Source: Rhizobiales bacterium SYSU XM002
Lineage (GTDB): Bacteria > Pseudomonadota > Alphaproteobacteria > Rhizobiales > Beijerinckiaceae
NCBI GenBank assembly: GCA_009846685.1
Contig: VWVY01000005.1
Span: forward strand, 62,001-126,000
Reading direction: 5' to 3'
Length of the DNA stretch: 64,000 nt
How positions within the stretch are numbered: the stretch's first letter is position 1; the number at the start of each line of letters is the position of its first letter. Below the pieces are notes generated by a model. It had not been told where the DNA came from. It made no database searches and worked only from the letters and a program-made list of their open reading frames with translations. A program made the translations under genes and the position numbers. Positions 21,152-30,350 of the stretch are shown piece by piece.

Positions 21152-23908
21152 ATGACCGAGCCCTCGCCACGCCAGCGCCCGATGCGCGATCCCGCCTTTG
21201 ATCCGCCGCAGGAACCGTATCAGGTTCCATCGCCGGAGGATGCCGCGCGCGCGACGCCGTCGATGGCACAATACATCGAGATCAAGGCCGCCAATCCTGA
21301 TTGCCTGCTGTTCTACCGGATGGGCGATTTCTACGAGCTGTTCTTCAACGATGCGGAAATTGCCGCCCGCGATCTCGGCATTGTGTTGACCAAGCGCGGC
21401 AAACACGCGGGCATGGATATTCCGATGTGCGGCGTGCCGGTTATCCGCTCGGACGAATACCTCCAGCGCCTCATCGCGCTCGGCCATCGCGTCGCGGTGT
21501 GCGAACAGATGGAAGATCCGGCCGAGGCGCGGAAGCGCGGCTCGAAATCGGTCGTCCGGCGTGATGTCGTGCGCATCGTCACCCCCGGCACCATCACCGA
21601 GGAGGGACTGCTCGACGCGCGCCGGGCGAACACCCTTCTCGCTTTGGCGCGGCAGAAGACGGGTGCTGTGAGCCATGACTATGCCATCGCGGCTGTCGAT
21701 ATCTCGACCGGCGATTGCGTGGTGCTGGCGGCGGATGTCGCTGATCTTGCCGGTGAGATCGCGCGGCTCGACCCATCCGAGATGCTCGTACCCGATGCGA
21801 TGCGCGACGATCCGGCACTCTCGCATCTGTTCCAGAACAATCGCGCCGCCGTCACGCGGCTTGCGCGCGAGGGGTTCGATCCGGCCTCCGCCGAGCGGCG
21901 GCTGCTCGACTTCTACGGTGTCGCCACGCTCGATGCTTTCGGCGCCTTCTCGCGCGCCGAATATTCCGCCATTGCCGCGATCCTCGTTTATCTCGAACGC
22001 ACGCAACTCGGGCAGCGCCCGCCACTCTCTCCCCCGCGGAGGCGGCAGGCGGGCGAGGCGATGGCGATTGACGCCGCGACCCGCGCCAACCTCGAACTCG
22101 TGCGAACGCTCGGCGGGCAGCGCGCCGGAAGCCTCCTCGAAACCGTCGACGAGACCGTCAGCCCCGGCGGCGGGCGGCTTCTCGCGCAATGGCTGGCCGC
22201 GCCCCTGACCGATCTCGCGGCGATTCGTGCCCGCCACGCGGCGGTCGGGTATCTGGCGGGATCGGAAGATACCCGCGAGGCGCTTCGCCGTCATCTCCGC
22301 CGCGTCACCGACATGCCGCGCGCGCTCTCGCGCCTCGCGATGGACCGAGCCGGCCCGCGTGACCTCATCGCCATCGCGCAAGGTCTGGGCGAGGCGGAGG
22401 AGATCGCCGCCCGGGTACTGGGCGGGTTGGACCTGGGCCTGCTCCTCGAAGAATCCCGCGCAGCACTTCTTGCCGCGCCCGCCGGGCTCGGCGCCGACTT
22501 GTTGTCGGCGCTCAGGGAAGATGTTCCGCTCCAGAAGCGCGACGGCAATTTCATCCGCCCCGGCTTCGATGCCGTGCTCGACGAGTTCCACGCCCTGCGC
22601 GACAATTCGCGCGGCGTCATCGCCGATCTTCAGGCGCGTTACGCGGAAGCGGTGGGCGTCCGTCAGCTCAAGGTCAAGCACAACAACATGCTCGGCTATT
22701 TCGTCGAGGTACCGCAGGCGGCGGGCGAGGCGATGCTCCGGGCGCCGCATAACGCGACCTTCGTTCATCGCCAGACGATGGCCGGCACCATGCGGTTCTC
22801 GACCGCCGAACTCTCCGAACTCGAACACCGAATCGGCGAGGCGTCGTCCCGTGCGCTCAGCCGCGAACTCGATCATTTCGCCGCCTTCGCCCAAGCCGTT
22901 CTCGAGAAAGACGCCGCGATCCGTGCCGCCGCCGAGGCGCTTTCCGCCCTCGATGCCCTCGCAGGCCTCGCCGATCTCGCCATGCGCGAAGGTTGGACCC
23001 AACCCGCGATGAGTGACGATCGCGTCTTCGAGATCGTCGAGGGCCGTCACCCGGTCGTCGAGCGGGCGGTCAGGCGCGAGGGCGGGAGCTTCATCGCCAA
23101 CCCGTGCGATCTTTCGCCGGAGGATGCGAGCGGAGCGGGCCGCATCCTGCTCGTCACCGGCGCGAACATGGCCGGTAAATCGACCTATCTGCGCCAGAAC
23201 GCGCTGATCGCGATCCTTGCGCAGATGGGCTCCTTCGTGCCCGCTGCTTCGGCGCGGATCGGGGTCGTCGACCGTCTGTTCAGCCGTGTCGGTGCGGCGG
23301 ATGATCTGGCGCGCGGCCGCTCGACCTTCATGGTTGAAATGGTCGAGACGGCGGCGATCCTCAATCAGGCCGGGCCTAGGGCGCTTGTCATCCTCGATGA
23401 GATAGGGCGCGGCACCGCGACCTACGACGGGCTATCCATTGCCTGGGCGGCGATCGAGCATCTTCATGACCAGAACCGCTGTCGCGCGCTGTTTGCCACC
23501 CATTTCCACGAACTCACCGCGCTTTCGGCGCGGCTGCCGCGTCTTCACCCGGTGACGATGAAGGTTGCGGCCTACAAGGGCGACGTGGTGTTCCTGCACG
23601 AGGTGGTGCCGGGCGCGGCCGACCGCTCCTATGGCATTCAGGTAGCGAAACTTGCCGGTCTCCCGGCAGGTGTGGTCAAGCGCGCCGGAGCAATCCTGGC
23701 GGAACTGGAGAAGGCCGACCGTGCGTCGCCGATGGCACGCATGGTCGACGATCTGCCGCTATTCCGGGCGGCCGCGAGCGAAACCCTAGTACTGCCGGTC
23801 GACAACCGGCTGCGCGAAGCTGTCGCCGGGCTCAGGCCCGACGAGATGTCGCCGCGCGAGGCGCTCGACGCACTCTACAGGCTGCGCGGGCTCGTCGAGG
23901 AGGAATGA
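21152..23908 (+). CDS. mutS: DNA mismatch repair protein MutS
   Basis: This is a 918-residue mismatch-recognition ATPase. The N-terminal mismatch-binding motif is YRMGDFYELF (the Phe-x-Glu pair near residue 61). The connector, lever and clamp regions follow, then the ATPase with Walker A GANMAGKST near residue 670, Walker B VILDEIGRGTATYDG and the conserved FATHFHEL. The divergent malic enzyme partner is a common rhizobial arrangement. The last 34 bases overlap the convergent membrane-protein gene. Confidence 0.96.
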   Translation: MTEPSPRQRPMRDPAFDPPQEPYQVPSPEDAARATPSMAQYIEIKAANPDCLLFYRMGDFYELFFNDAEIAARDLGIVLTKRGKHAGMDIPMCGVPVIRSDEYLQRLIALGHRVAVCEQMEDPAEARKRGSKSVVRRDVVRIVTPGTITEEGLLDARRANTLLALARQKTGAVSHDYAIAAVDISTGDCVVLAADVADLAGEIARLDPSEMLVPDAMRDDPALSHLFQNNRAAVTRLAREGFDPASAERRLLDFYGVATLDAFGAFSRAEYSAIAAILVYLERTQLGQRPPLSPPRRRQAGEAMAIDAATRANLELVRTLGGQRAGSLLETVDETVSPGGGRLLAQWLAAPLTDLAAIRARHAAVGYLAGSEDTREALRRHLRRVTDMPRALSRLAMDRAGPRDLIAIAQGLGEAEEIAARVLGGLDLGLLLEESRAALLAAPAGLGADLLSALREDVPLQKRDGNFIRPGFDAVLDEFHALRDNSRGVIADLQARYAEAVGVRQLKVKHNNMLGYFVEVPQAAGEAMLRAPHNATFVHRQTMAGTMRFSTAELSELEHRIGEASSRALSRELDHFAAFAQAVLEKDAAIRAAAEALSALDALAGLADLAMREGWTQPAMSDDRVFEIVEGRHPVVERAVRREGGSFIANPCDLSPEDASGAGRILLVTGANMAGKSTYLRQNALIAILAQMGSFVPAASARIGVVDRLFSRVGAADDLARGRSTFMVEMVETAAILNQAGPRALVILDEIGRGTATYDGLSIAWAAIEHLHDQNRCRALFATHFHELTALSARLPRLHPVTMKVAAYKGDVVFLHEVVPGAADRSYGIQVAKLAGLPAGVVKRAGAILAELEKADRASPMARMVDDLPLFRAAASETLVLPVDNRLREAVAGLRPDEMSPREALDALYRLRGLVEEE

Positions 23909-24690
23909 AGCCGTACGACGCGCCAGGCGACGATGGCGCCGTTCCAGATCAGGCAGATCGCGAGGCCGAGACCAAGTGCGGGCAGGCTGCCGATCGACGG
24001 CGTCTGCCAGGCAGCGACCCCGAGCGCGACGCCGAGGCCGAGCAGCCCGACCAGCCCGTTGGCGATCATCGCTGAGGTCTGCCTGCCGCCGATCCGTGGC
24101 TGAAGGATGACGATGATGCTCGTGAGGACGATGGGAAACGCGACCAGCATCCCGGAATTATAGGGCCCGAGTGTCCAGCTCAGTGTTGTAACGAGACCGA
24201 CCAGCGTCGCCACGGCCAGCGCCCTGAGCGGGATCGCGTACCAGGCGCGTGGCGGGGCGGAGGCGCGTTCGTTCGAGGCAAATCGCCGGGCAAGCGGGAT
24301 TGCGACCAGAAAGGCCGCGATGGAGGCGATGAAAGCGCCGGGCAGGTTCCAGTCGATCTGCCGAAGCGCGATGCCACAAAGCCCCCAGGCGAGAAAGGCG
24401 GCGAGCAGCGCCTGTGCCGTCCGCATCCTGCGTGCCGCCAGAACATAGGCCAGGGAATAGGCCGCCGTCGCGATGTTCGTGACCATCGCCCCGATCATCG
24501 TCAACCGCACGAAGTCCACATCATGATCGAGCGCGAGAAAGACGAAGGCGGGGCCTGCCGAGACCGGCAAAGTCGCCACCATCGCCGCGATGAAGGGACG
24601 CGACCGCTCGGCGATAACCGAGGCGGCAACGACAATCGTCGCGGCGATCGCCATTTTCAGGCCGAGAAGCAGGAGGGTCGTTTCGGTCAC
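23875..24690 (-). CDS. Multi-pass membrane protein of unknown function
   Basis: This 271-residue hydrophobic protein has about eight to nine predicted membrane helices, for example residues 5-25, 30-52, 60-85, 90-110, 115-135, 155-175, 180-198, 205-228 and 235-258. Conserved-looking loops include TLPVSAGPAFVFLALDHD and LGPYNSGMLVAFPI. I do not recognise a family. The start is ATG 24690, and the 3' end overlaps mutS by 34 bases, so the two convergent transcripts must be antisense to each other there. A transporter or permease-like role is possible but not shown. Confidence 0.72.
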   Translation of the reverse strand: MTETTLLLLGLKMAIAATIVVAASVIAERSRPFIAAMVATLPVSAGPAFVFLALDHDVDFVRLTMIGAMVTNIATAAYSLAYVLAARRMRTAQALLAAFLAWGLCGIALRQIDWNLPGAFIASIAAFLVAIPLARRFASNERASAPPRAWYAIPLRALAVATLVGLVTTLSWTLGPYNSGMLVAFPIVLTSIIVILQPRIGGRQTSAMIANGLVGLLGLGVALGVAAWQTPSIGSLPALGLGLAICLIWNGAIVAWRVVRLHSSSTSPRSL

Positions 24691-24809
24691 GGTTGAAGCG
24701 ATCGTCTATGCTGCGCCAAGTCGGCTGCAGCATCTACCATCGAGGCGCCGGGTTGTCGCCCCCGATGCCCAAATTTTCTCCAGTTGAATTCATCTGGATA
24801 AAGCCATAG

Positions 24810-24826
24810 TTTAGAATCATTCAAAA
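24810..24826 (+). promoter_or_regulatory. Irr-type iron control element upstream of mbfA
   Basis: TTTAGAA-TCA-TTCAAAA is a near-perfect inverted repeat of the rhizobial ICE/Irr box (TTTAGAA-N3-TTCTAAA as recalled), with one mismatch. It contains TAGAAT, a plausible -10 hexamer, and ends 15 bases before the start codon, so binding would block transcription. Irr repression of mbfA is established in Bradyrhizobium and Agrobacterium; its use here is inference. Confidence 0.65.
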
Positions 24827-24841
24827 TTAACGGAGCTTCCT

Positions 24842-25828
24842 GTGGCGATCTTCGGACAAAAGGCCCTGAGCGATCTCACCGAACGCGAGGTCCTCGCCCT
24901 CGCCATCGTCAACGAGGAGGAGGACAGCCGCATCTACCAGCTGTTTTCCGAAAAATGCGAGGCGGAATTCCCGGCCTCGGCGAAGATTTTCGCCGACATG
25001 GCGGAAGAGGAGCGCGAGCACCGCGCGAGCTTGTTCGATCTGTTCCGTGTCCGGTTCGGCGAGCATCTGCCGCCGATCCGTCGCGAGGACGTCCGCGGTT
25101 TCATCACCCGCCGCCCGGTGTGGTGGACGAAGAACCTCGGCCCGGAGCGGATGCGGGAGGAGGCTGCCATCATGGAGATGCAGGCGGCCAACTTCTACGA
25201 AAAGGCTGCGACGCAAACGCTCGACACGCGCATCCGCGAACTTTTCCTGCATCTTGCGGAAATCGAGCGCGGCCACCGCAAGAAGGCGGATACGCTCGCC
25301 GAGGCGCATATGACCGATACGGCGCGCAGTGAGGAGGATGCCGCGCGCCACCGACAGTTCGTGCTGACCTATGTCCAGCCGGGCCTCGCCGGGCTGATCG
25401 ACGGCTCCGTTTCCACGCTGGCACCGCTCTTCGCTGCCGCCTTCGCGACCCAGAACAACTGGTACACTTTCCTCGTCGGCCTGGCGGCTTCCGTCGGCGC
25501 GGGCATCTCGATGGGCATCACCGAGGCGATGAGCGACGACGGCATCATTTCCGGGCGCGGCTCGCCGTGGCTGCGCGGCGTCGTCTGCGGCCTGATGACC
25601 ACGCTGGGCGGCGTCGGCCACACGCTGCCTTATCTCGTGCCCGACAGCATGCCCAACGCATTCCACCTCGCAACGGGTATCGCGGGCGCCATCGTTGCGA
25701 TCGAACTGATCGTGATCGCCTGGATCCGCACGAAGTACATGGATACGCCGTTCCTGCGCTCGGTGTTCCAGGTCATCGTCGGCGGCGCGTTGGTCCTGCT
25801 CGCAGGTATCTACATCGGATCGCACTAG
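24842..25828 (+). CDS. mbfA: Membrane-bound ferritin / iron exporter MbfA
   Basis: The 328 residues form a fusion of an N-terminal ferritin-like di-iron domain (about 1-170) and a C-terminal VIT1/CCC1-type membrane domain (about 185-328). Iron-ligand-like motifs are seen in NEEEDSRIYQLF, EEEREHRASLF, EEAAIMEMQAANFYEKAA and EIERGHRKKAD. The transporter part has LAGLIDGSVSTLAPLFAAAFA and about four to five helices. Rhizobial MbfA exports iron and protects against iron and peroxide stress. The start is GTG 24842, preceded by GGAG at a good distance. The ICE-like operator just upstream supports the assignment. Confidence 0.92.
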   Translation: MAIFGQKALSDLTEREVLALAIVNEEEDSRIYQLFSEKCEAEFPASAKIFADMAEEEREHRASLFDLFRVRFGEHLPPIRREDVRGFITRRPVWWTKNLGPERMREEAAIMEMQAANFYEKAATQTLDTRIRELFLHLAEIERGHRKKADTLAEAHMTDTARSEEDAARHRQFVLTYVQPGLAGLIDGSVSTLAPLFAAAFATQNNWYTFLVGLAASVGAGISMGITEAMSDDGIISGRGSPWLRGVVCGLMTTLGGVGHTLPYLVPDSMPNAFHLATGIAGAIVAIELIVIAWIRTKYMDTPFLRSVFQVIVGGALVLLAGIYIGSH

Positions 25829-25878
25829 CCGCACTGGTCTCGAGCCGTTAGGCTGCCGCGAAAGGGCCGGGGGAAGGC

Positions 25879-27399
25879 ATGGTTTCGCGGGTGGCGACGG
25901 TCGCGTTCGAGGGGATCGAGGCGCGACCTGTCGATGTTCAGGTGCAGGTTGCGGCCGGTTCGGTGGCCTTCGTCCTCGTCGGCCTGCCGGACAAGGCGGT
26001 GGCGGAAAGCCGCGAGCGCGTCCGCGCCGCGCTCACAGCCTCCGGGCTCGCGCTGCCGGCGAAACGCATCATCGTCAACCTTGCTCCGGCGGATATGCCC
26101 AAGGAGGGCAGCCACTTCGATCTCCCCATCGCGCTCGGCATCATGGCGGCGATCGGCGCGCTGCCCTCCGATGCCCTCGCAGGTTACTGCGTCCTCGGCG
26201 AACTCGCGCTTGACGGCACGATCTCTCCCGTGGCGGGCGTTCTGCCCGCTGCCATCGCCGCGCAGGGGCGGGGTCTCGGCCTGATCTGTCCGTATCGCAG
26301 CGGGCCCGAGGCGGCCTGGGCCGGGGGCGATCTCGACGTGCTAGCCCCGCAATCGTTGATCCAGCTCGCGAACCATTTCAAGGGCACGCAGGTCATGCGC
26401 CGGCCCGACCCCGCGATCCGCGCCGGCGAGGGCGGCCTGCCTGATCTCCGCGACATCAAGGGGCAGGAAAGCGCCAAGCGCGTGCTGGAGATTGCCGCGG
26501 CCGGCGGGCATCACCTGCTGATGAACGGCCCGCCCGGCGCTGGCAAATCGATGCTCGCCGCACGCCTGCCTTCGATCCTGCCACGCCTTTCGCCGCGCGA
26601 ATTGCTGGAAGTCTCGATGGTGCATTCCATCGCCGGACTTCTCGCGGATGGTGCATTGACGGATCGCCGCCCGTTCCGCAGTCCCCATCATTCAGCGTCG
26701 ATGGCCGCCCTTACGGGCGGTGGGCTGCATGCGCGACCGGGGGAGGTGAGCCTCGCGCATCACGGCGTGCTGTTTCTCGACGAGCTGCCGGAATTTTCCC
26801 CGCAGGCACTCGACAGCCTGCGCCAGCCGATCGAGACCGGCGAAGTCAACGTCAGCCGGGCCAACACCCGCGCGACCTATCCGGCGCGATTCCAGCTCGT
26901 CGCTGCGATGAACCCCTGTCGCTGCGGCCATGCGCTCGACCCCGGCTACACCTGCAAGCGGGCGCCAAACGACAAGTGCATCGCCCAGTATCAGGCGAAG
27001 CTCTCCGGCCCGCTGCTCGACCGTTTCGATCTTTCCATCGAGGTGCCGGCGGTCGATCTTGCCGATCTCCTCTTGCCGGCACCGACCGAGGGATCCACCG
27101 AGGTGCTGAAGCGCGTCGAGACCGCGCGCGCCGTGCAGGTTGCCCGCTTCGAGGCGCTGGGGAAGGCGGATATCCGTACCAATTCGGCGGCCACGGCTGC
27201 GCTGATCGAAGAGATAGCCCGACCGGACAAGGATGGCACCGCCCTGCTGCGCGATGCCGCCGAGCGGTTGAAACTCACCGCACGCGCGTTTCACCGCGTG
27301 CTCAAGGTCGCGCGCACGCTCGCCGATCTCGATGGCGAGGCGCAGGTGCGCCGGCATCACCTTGCCGAGGCCCTGAGCCTGCGCGGCCGCGCGGTCTGA
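25879..27399 (+). CDS. comM: YifB/ComM family Mg-chelatase-like ATPase
   Basis: This 506-residue AAA+ protein has an N-terminal Lon-protease-like fold (about 1-165, with GLPDKAVAESRERVRAAL and PADMPKEGSHFDLPIAL), the AAA core with Walker A NGPPGAGKSMLA near residue 215, Walker B VLFLDELPEF, and a Cys-containing insertion (AAMNPCRCGHALDPGYTCKR). The C-terminal Mg_chelatase region follows. In naturally competent bacteria ComM is a branch-migration helicase that helps integrate incoming DNA; in others its role is undefined. It follows mbfA with a 50-base gap. Confidence 0.92.
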   Translation: MVSRVATVAFEGIEARPVDVQVQVAAGSVAFVLVGLPDKAVAESRERVRAALTASGLALPAKRIIVNLAPADMPKEGSHFDLPIALGIMAAIGALPSDALAGYCVLGELALDGTISPVAGVLPAAIAAQGRGLGLICPYRSGPEAAWAGGDLDVLAPQSLIQLANHFKGTQVMRRPDPAIRAGEGGLPDLRDIKGQESAKRVLEIAAAGGHHLLMNGPPGAGKSMLAARLPSILPRLSPRELLEVSMVHSIAGLLADGALTDRRPFRSPHHSASMAALTGGGLHARPGEVSLAHHGVLFLDELPEFSPQALDSLRQPIETGEVNVSRANTRATYPARFQLVAAMNPCRCGHALDPGYTCKRAPNDKCIAQYQAKLSGPLLDRFDLSIEVPAVDLADLLLPAPTEGSTEVLKRVETARAVQVARFEALGKADIRTNSAATAALIEEIARPDKDGTALLRDAAERLKLTARAFHRVLKVARTLADLDGEAQVRRHHLAEALSLRGRAV

Positions 27400-27521
27400 C
27401 GCGCAGCTCGTCGTTTCGCATCCGCAAGTCTCCGTTTACGACAACGCCAGAAAGCTGCGACCCGTCAGGCGCTTGGTAAGCCTTGGCCGCGATGATGCCT
27501 GCCAGAGGAACAGGTGGGCAG

Positions 27522-29273
27522 ATGCTGGATCAAGGGTTGGCGGGGCTTGTCTCGCCATTGACCGCAATTGCGACGGGCATGGCGATCGTTTTCGCCACGG
27601 CCTGCATTTTTCTGATCCGCGACATCCGCCGCCATCAGGTCGATCTTGCTGCGGCCGTGTCCGACCGCGATGCGCTTGCGGCTGAACTGGGCGAGGTCGG
27701 TCGGATCAGCGCCCGGGCGGAAGCCGCAAACGAGGCAAAGTCGCGCTTTCTCGCTACCGTCAGCCACGAAATCCGCACACCACTCAACGGCGTTCTCGGT
27801 ATGGCTGACCTCATGCTCGACACTCGCCTTGATCCCGAGCAGACGAATTACGCTCATGCGATCAAGACCTCGGGGGAGGCGTTGCTGACGCTTATCGAGG
27901 AAATTCTTGATTTCTCACGCATCGAAGCGGGCAAGCTTGAAATCTCCATGCATGACGTCGAGATCGCGCCATTGATCGAGGGCGTCGTCGAACTGCTCGC
28001 GCCGCGCGCTCAGGGCAAGAACATCGAGATTGCCGCGTTCGTCTCACCCGATCTGCCGCCGGTCGTCGCTGCGGACGGAGCGCGCCTGCGGCAGATCGTG
28101 ATGAACCTTGCCGGCAACGCGGTGAAGTTCACCGCGTCCGGCGGTGTCGGTCTTTCCGTGATGCCGGGCCGCGAGGGGTGGATCGAGATCGCCATTGCCG
28201 ATACCGGGCCGGGTATCGCGCCGGATCGGCTCGAAGCGATCTTCGAGGAATTCGAGCAGGCGGACGGGCAAACCGCGCGCAAGCACGGCGGAACCGGGCT
28301 TGGACTCGCCATCTCCCGTAAGCTCGCCCGACTGATGGGCGGTGACATCCGCGTTACCAGCAAGCCGGGGCAAGGCTCGATCTTCAAGCTGACCTTGCCT
28401 TGTGCGCCGGTTGATGGGGTCATGGCGCTGCCCCTGCCGCGCAAGGACTCGATCCCCCGATCCGTGCTGATTCTCTCGGCAGGGCCGTTCGAGGGGCGTT
28501 TCCTCGAGCGCTATCTCGATGTTTTCGGCAGTCGCGTGCGCGTCGTCTCCAGCATGGCGCAGGCCTTTCGCGCGGTCGCGGACGAAGCGCCCGCGCTGTT
28601 CATCATGGATGCGGCGTTCGGACCGCAGGAGGCGCGTGAGATCGTCGCCGCTTGCCGTTTGGCCGGGTGCCGGCGCCACCTCGTGCTGCTCTCGCCGTTC
28701 GAGCGGCGCAGTTTTGGCCCGCCCGGCGCGGCCGGGTTCGATCGCTATCTCGTCAAACCGATCCGCCGACGCTCGCTCGAAGCGCAGGTCAGCGATTGGG
28801 AGCCGGGGCAGGCCAGCGTTGCGCCGACAGTTGCCGAGGAGCCCGCGGCGCTGGAGCCGCTCAGCCGGCGCCGTGTCCTCATCGCCGAGGACAACGACAT
28901 CAACGCCTTGCTCGCGGGACGGCTGATCGAACGGCTTGGCGGCCGTTCGGTGCGTGCCTCCAATGGCGTGGAGGCGCTGGAACTGCTGCGCGCCTCGGTT
29001 CAACCGGGCGCCACGCCGTTCGATTGCGTCCTGTTTGACATTCGCATGCCCGATCTCGACGGCCTCGCCGCGATCCGCCTCTGGCGCGAGACCGAGCGGC
29101 AATCAGGCTTCTCGCCGGTGCCGGCGGTCGCGCTGACGGCGAATGCCTTCCGGGAGGACCGCGAGGCCTGTTTCGCGGCTGGCTTCGACGGCTTCATGTC
29201 GAAACCGCTCGACCGCGAGCAGTTCGTCGCGCTGCTTGCCCGTCTCCTGCGTCCCACACGGGCAGTGGCCTGA
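27522..29273 (+). CDS. Hybrid sensor histidine kinase with two receiver domains
   Basis: This protein of about 583 residues has one N-terminal membrane segment ([16 protein letters not shown]), a short coil, the HisKA domain with phospho-acceptor His in [11 protein letters not shown] near residue 84, and an ATPase domain with [18 protein letters not shown] and [11 protein letters not shown] first receiver-like domain (about 320-440) keeps an Asp (FIMDAAF) and Lys (LVKP) but lacks the acidic pair, so it is probably degenerate. A second receiver (about 460-580) is intact, with [17 protein letters not shown] and SKPLD. No periplasmic sensor domain is present, so the signal is unknown. ATG 27522 has an AGGTGGG-like site; earlier ATGs at 27492 and 27495 are possible. 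Confidence 0.86.
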   Translation: MLDQGLAGLVSPLTAIATGMAIVFATACIFLIRDIRRHQVDLAAAVSDRDALAAELGEVGRISARAEAANEAKSRFLATVSHEIRTPLNGVLGMADLMLDTRLDPEQTNYAHAIKTSGEALLTLIEEILDFSRIEAGKLEISMHDVEIAPLIEGVVELLAPRAQGKNIEIAAFVSPDLPPVVAADGARLRQIVMNLAGNAVKFTASGGVGLSVMPGREGWIEIAIADTGPGIAPDRLEAIFEEFEQADGQTARKHGGTGLGLAISRKLARLMGGDIRVTSKPGQGSIFKLTLPCAPVDGVMALPLPRKDSIPRSVLILSAGPFEGRFLERYLDVFGSRVRVVSSMAQAFRAVADEAPALFIMDAAFGPQEAREIVAACRLAGCRRHLVLLSPFERRSFGPPGAAGFDRYLVKPIRRRSLEAQVSDWEPGQASVAPTVAEEPAALEPLSRRRVLIAEDNDINALLAGRLIERLGGRSVRASNGVEALELLRASVQPGATPFDCVLFDIRMPDLDGLAAIRLWRETERQSGFSPVPAVALTANAFREDREACFAAGFDGFMSKPLDREQFVALLARLLRPTRAVA

Positions 29274-29318
29274 CCCGAGGGGTACGGCCCTCGTTTCCGG
29301 CAACGGATCATCAAGGTC

Positions 29319-29336
29319 CGGTCATCGAATTGTCAC
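29319..29336 (+). promoter_or_regulatory. PhoB-binding Pho box upstream of olsB
   Basis: CGGTCAT-CGAA-TTGTCAC is two seven-base repeats with the canonical 11-base period and matches the Pho box consensus CTGTCATAAATCTGTCAC at 14 of 18 positions by hand count. Further GGTCAT units occur at 29343-29349 and 29352-29358 with other spacing. It ends about 67 bases before the olsB start. Confidence 0.6.
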
Positions 29337-29361
29337 AAGAAGCGGTCATGGAGGTCATGGG

Positions 29362-29379
29362 TCCCGGTTCGATCCGGGA
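29362..29379 (+). other. Stem-loop in the probable olsB leader
   Basis: TCCCGG and CCGGGA form a six-base stem around the loop TTCGAT, between the Pho box and the ribosome-binding region GAGGGAG (29386-29392). It may affect message stability or translation; no T-run follows, so it is not a terminator. Confidence 0.4.
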
Positions 29380-29402
29380 TCGATCGAGGGAGTTTCCGGA
29401 TC

Positions 29403-30350
29403 ATGATCCGCCCGCCTGTTCTTCGCCGTTCGGCCGAACATCGCCTACCCTTCACCCGTGCCCTGCTTGATCCTCGCCAGCTTGTTCGCAAGCTCGATCC
29501 TACCAGCCGGATCGTGCGTGACGGCGGCGGCCTGCCCGACGTGCTCGGCGAACTCGGCTCGCTGGAAGTGCGTATCGCGCGCACCACCAAGGACATCCGC
29601 CGTGCCCAACGTCTGCGATACAAGGTGTTCTTCGAGGAGATGAGCGCCACCCCGAGCGCTGCCAACCGCCTCCGCCGCCGCGACATCGACCCGTTCGACC
29701 GCATCTGCGACCATGTGCTCGTCATCGACCGCGAGGGCAAGATCAACCGCTTCGGTAAGTTCAAGCCGAAGGTGATCGGCACCTACCGTCTCCTCCGTTC
29801 GGAAGTGGCGGCGCTGCACGGCATCGATTTCTACTCGGCCGGGGAATATGACCTGTCCCATCTCCTCGCGGCCAATCCGGGGCAGCGGATGCTGGAACTG
29901 GGCCGTTCTTGCGTGCTCAAGCCCTATCGCAACAAGCGCACGGTGGAGCTGCTCTGGCACGGCGTCTGGCGCTATATTCTCCATCACCGCATCGACGTGA
30001 TGTTCGGCTGCGCGAGCCTTGAGGGCACCGATCCCCGCGCGCTCGCGCTGCCGCTCGCCTTCCTGCATCACCACGCCCGCTCGCCGGAGAACCTCAGAGC
30101 CGAGGCGCTGCCCTGGCGCGCCAACTCGATGGATCTGATGGCGAAGGACACCATCGACCTGAAGGCAGCGATGAAGGCGCTTCCGCCGCTCATCAAGGGT
30201 TATCTCCGCCTTGGCGCCACGTTCGGCGAGGGTGCGGTGATCGACCGCCAGTTCGGTACCGTGGACGTTTTCGTCGCATTGCGCGTCGCCGATATCGACC
30301 CGCGCTATGTCGCCTATTATGGCGCGGATGCGGGGCGGCACGCGGCCTGA
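29403..30350 (+). CDS. olsB: OlsB-type N-acyltransferase (ornithine lipid synthesis)
   Basis: This 315-residue GNAT-fold protein belongs to the OlsB/hemolysin-like family. In rhizobia OlsB transfers a 3-hydroxyacyl chain from acyl carrier protein to the alpha-amino group of ornithine, the first step to lyso-ornithine lipid. Typical blocks are RIARTTKDIRRAQRLRYKVF (about residue 58), DPFDRICDHVLVID, VIGTYRLLR and ELGRSCVLKPYRNKRTVELL, followed by MFGCASLEGTDP. No olsA is visible nearby. A Pho box precedes the gene, consistent with the known role of ornithine lipids in replacing phospholipids under phosphate limitation. Other N-acyl amino acid synthases of this family cannot be excluded. Confidence 0.85.
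   Translation: MIRPPVLRRSAEHRLPFTRALLDPRQLVRKLDPTSRIVRDGGGLPDVLGELGSLEVRIARTTKDIRRAQRLRYKVFFEEMSATPSAANRLRRRDIDPFDRICDHVLVIDREGKINRFGKFKPKVIGTYRLLRSEVAALHGIDFYSAGEYDLSHLLAANPGQRMLELGRSCVLKPYRNKRTVELLWHGVWRYILHHRIDVMFGCASLEGTDPRALALPLAFLHHHARSPENLRAEALPWRANSMDLMAKDTIDLKAAMKALPPLIKGYLRLGATFGEGAVIDRQFGTVDVFVALRVADIDPRYVAYYGADAGRHAA

Noticed and set aside
21149-23050. 633-residue open frame on the minus strand
   Set aside because: It is wholly antisense to mutS, which has all family motifs; no domain is recognised in the antisense product.
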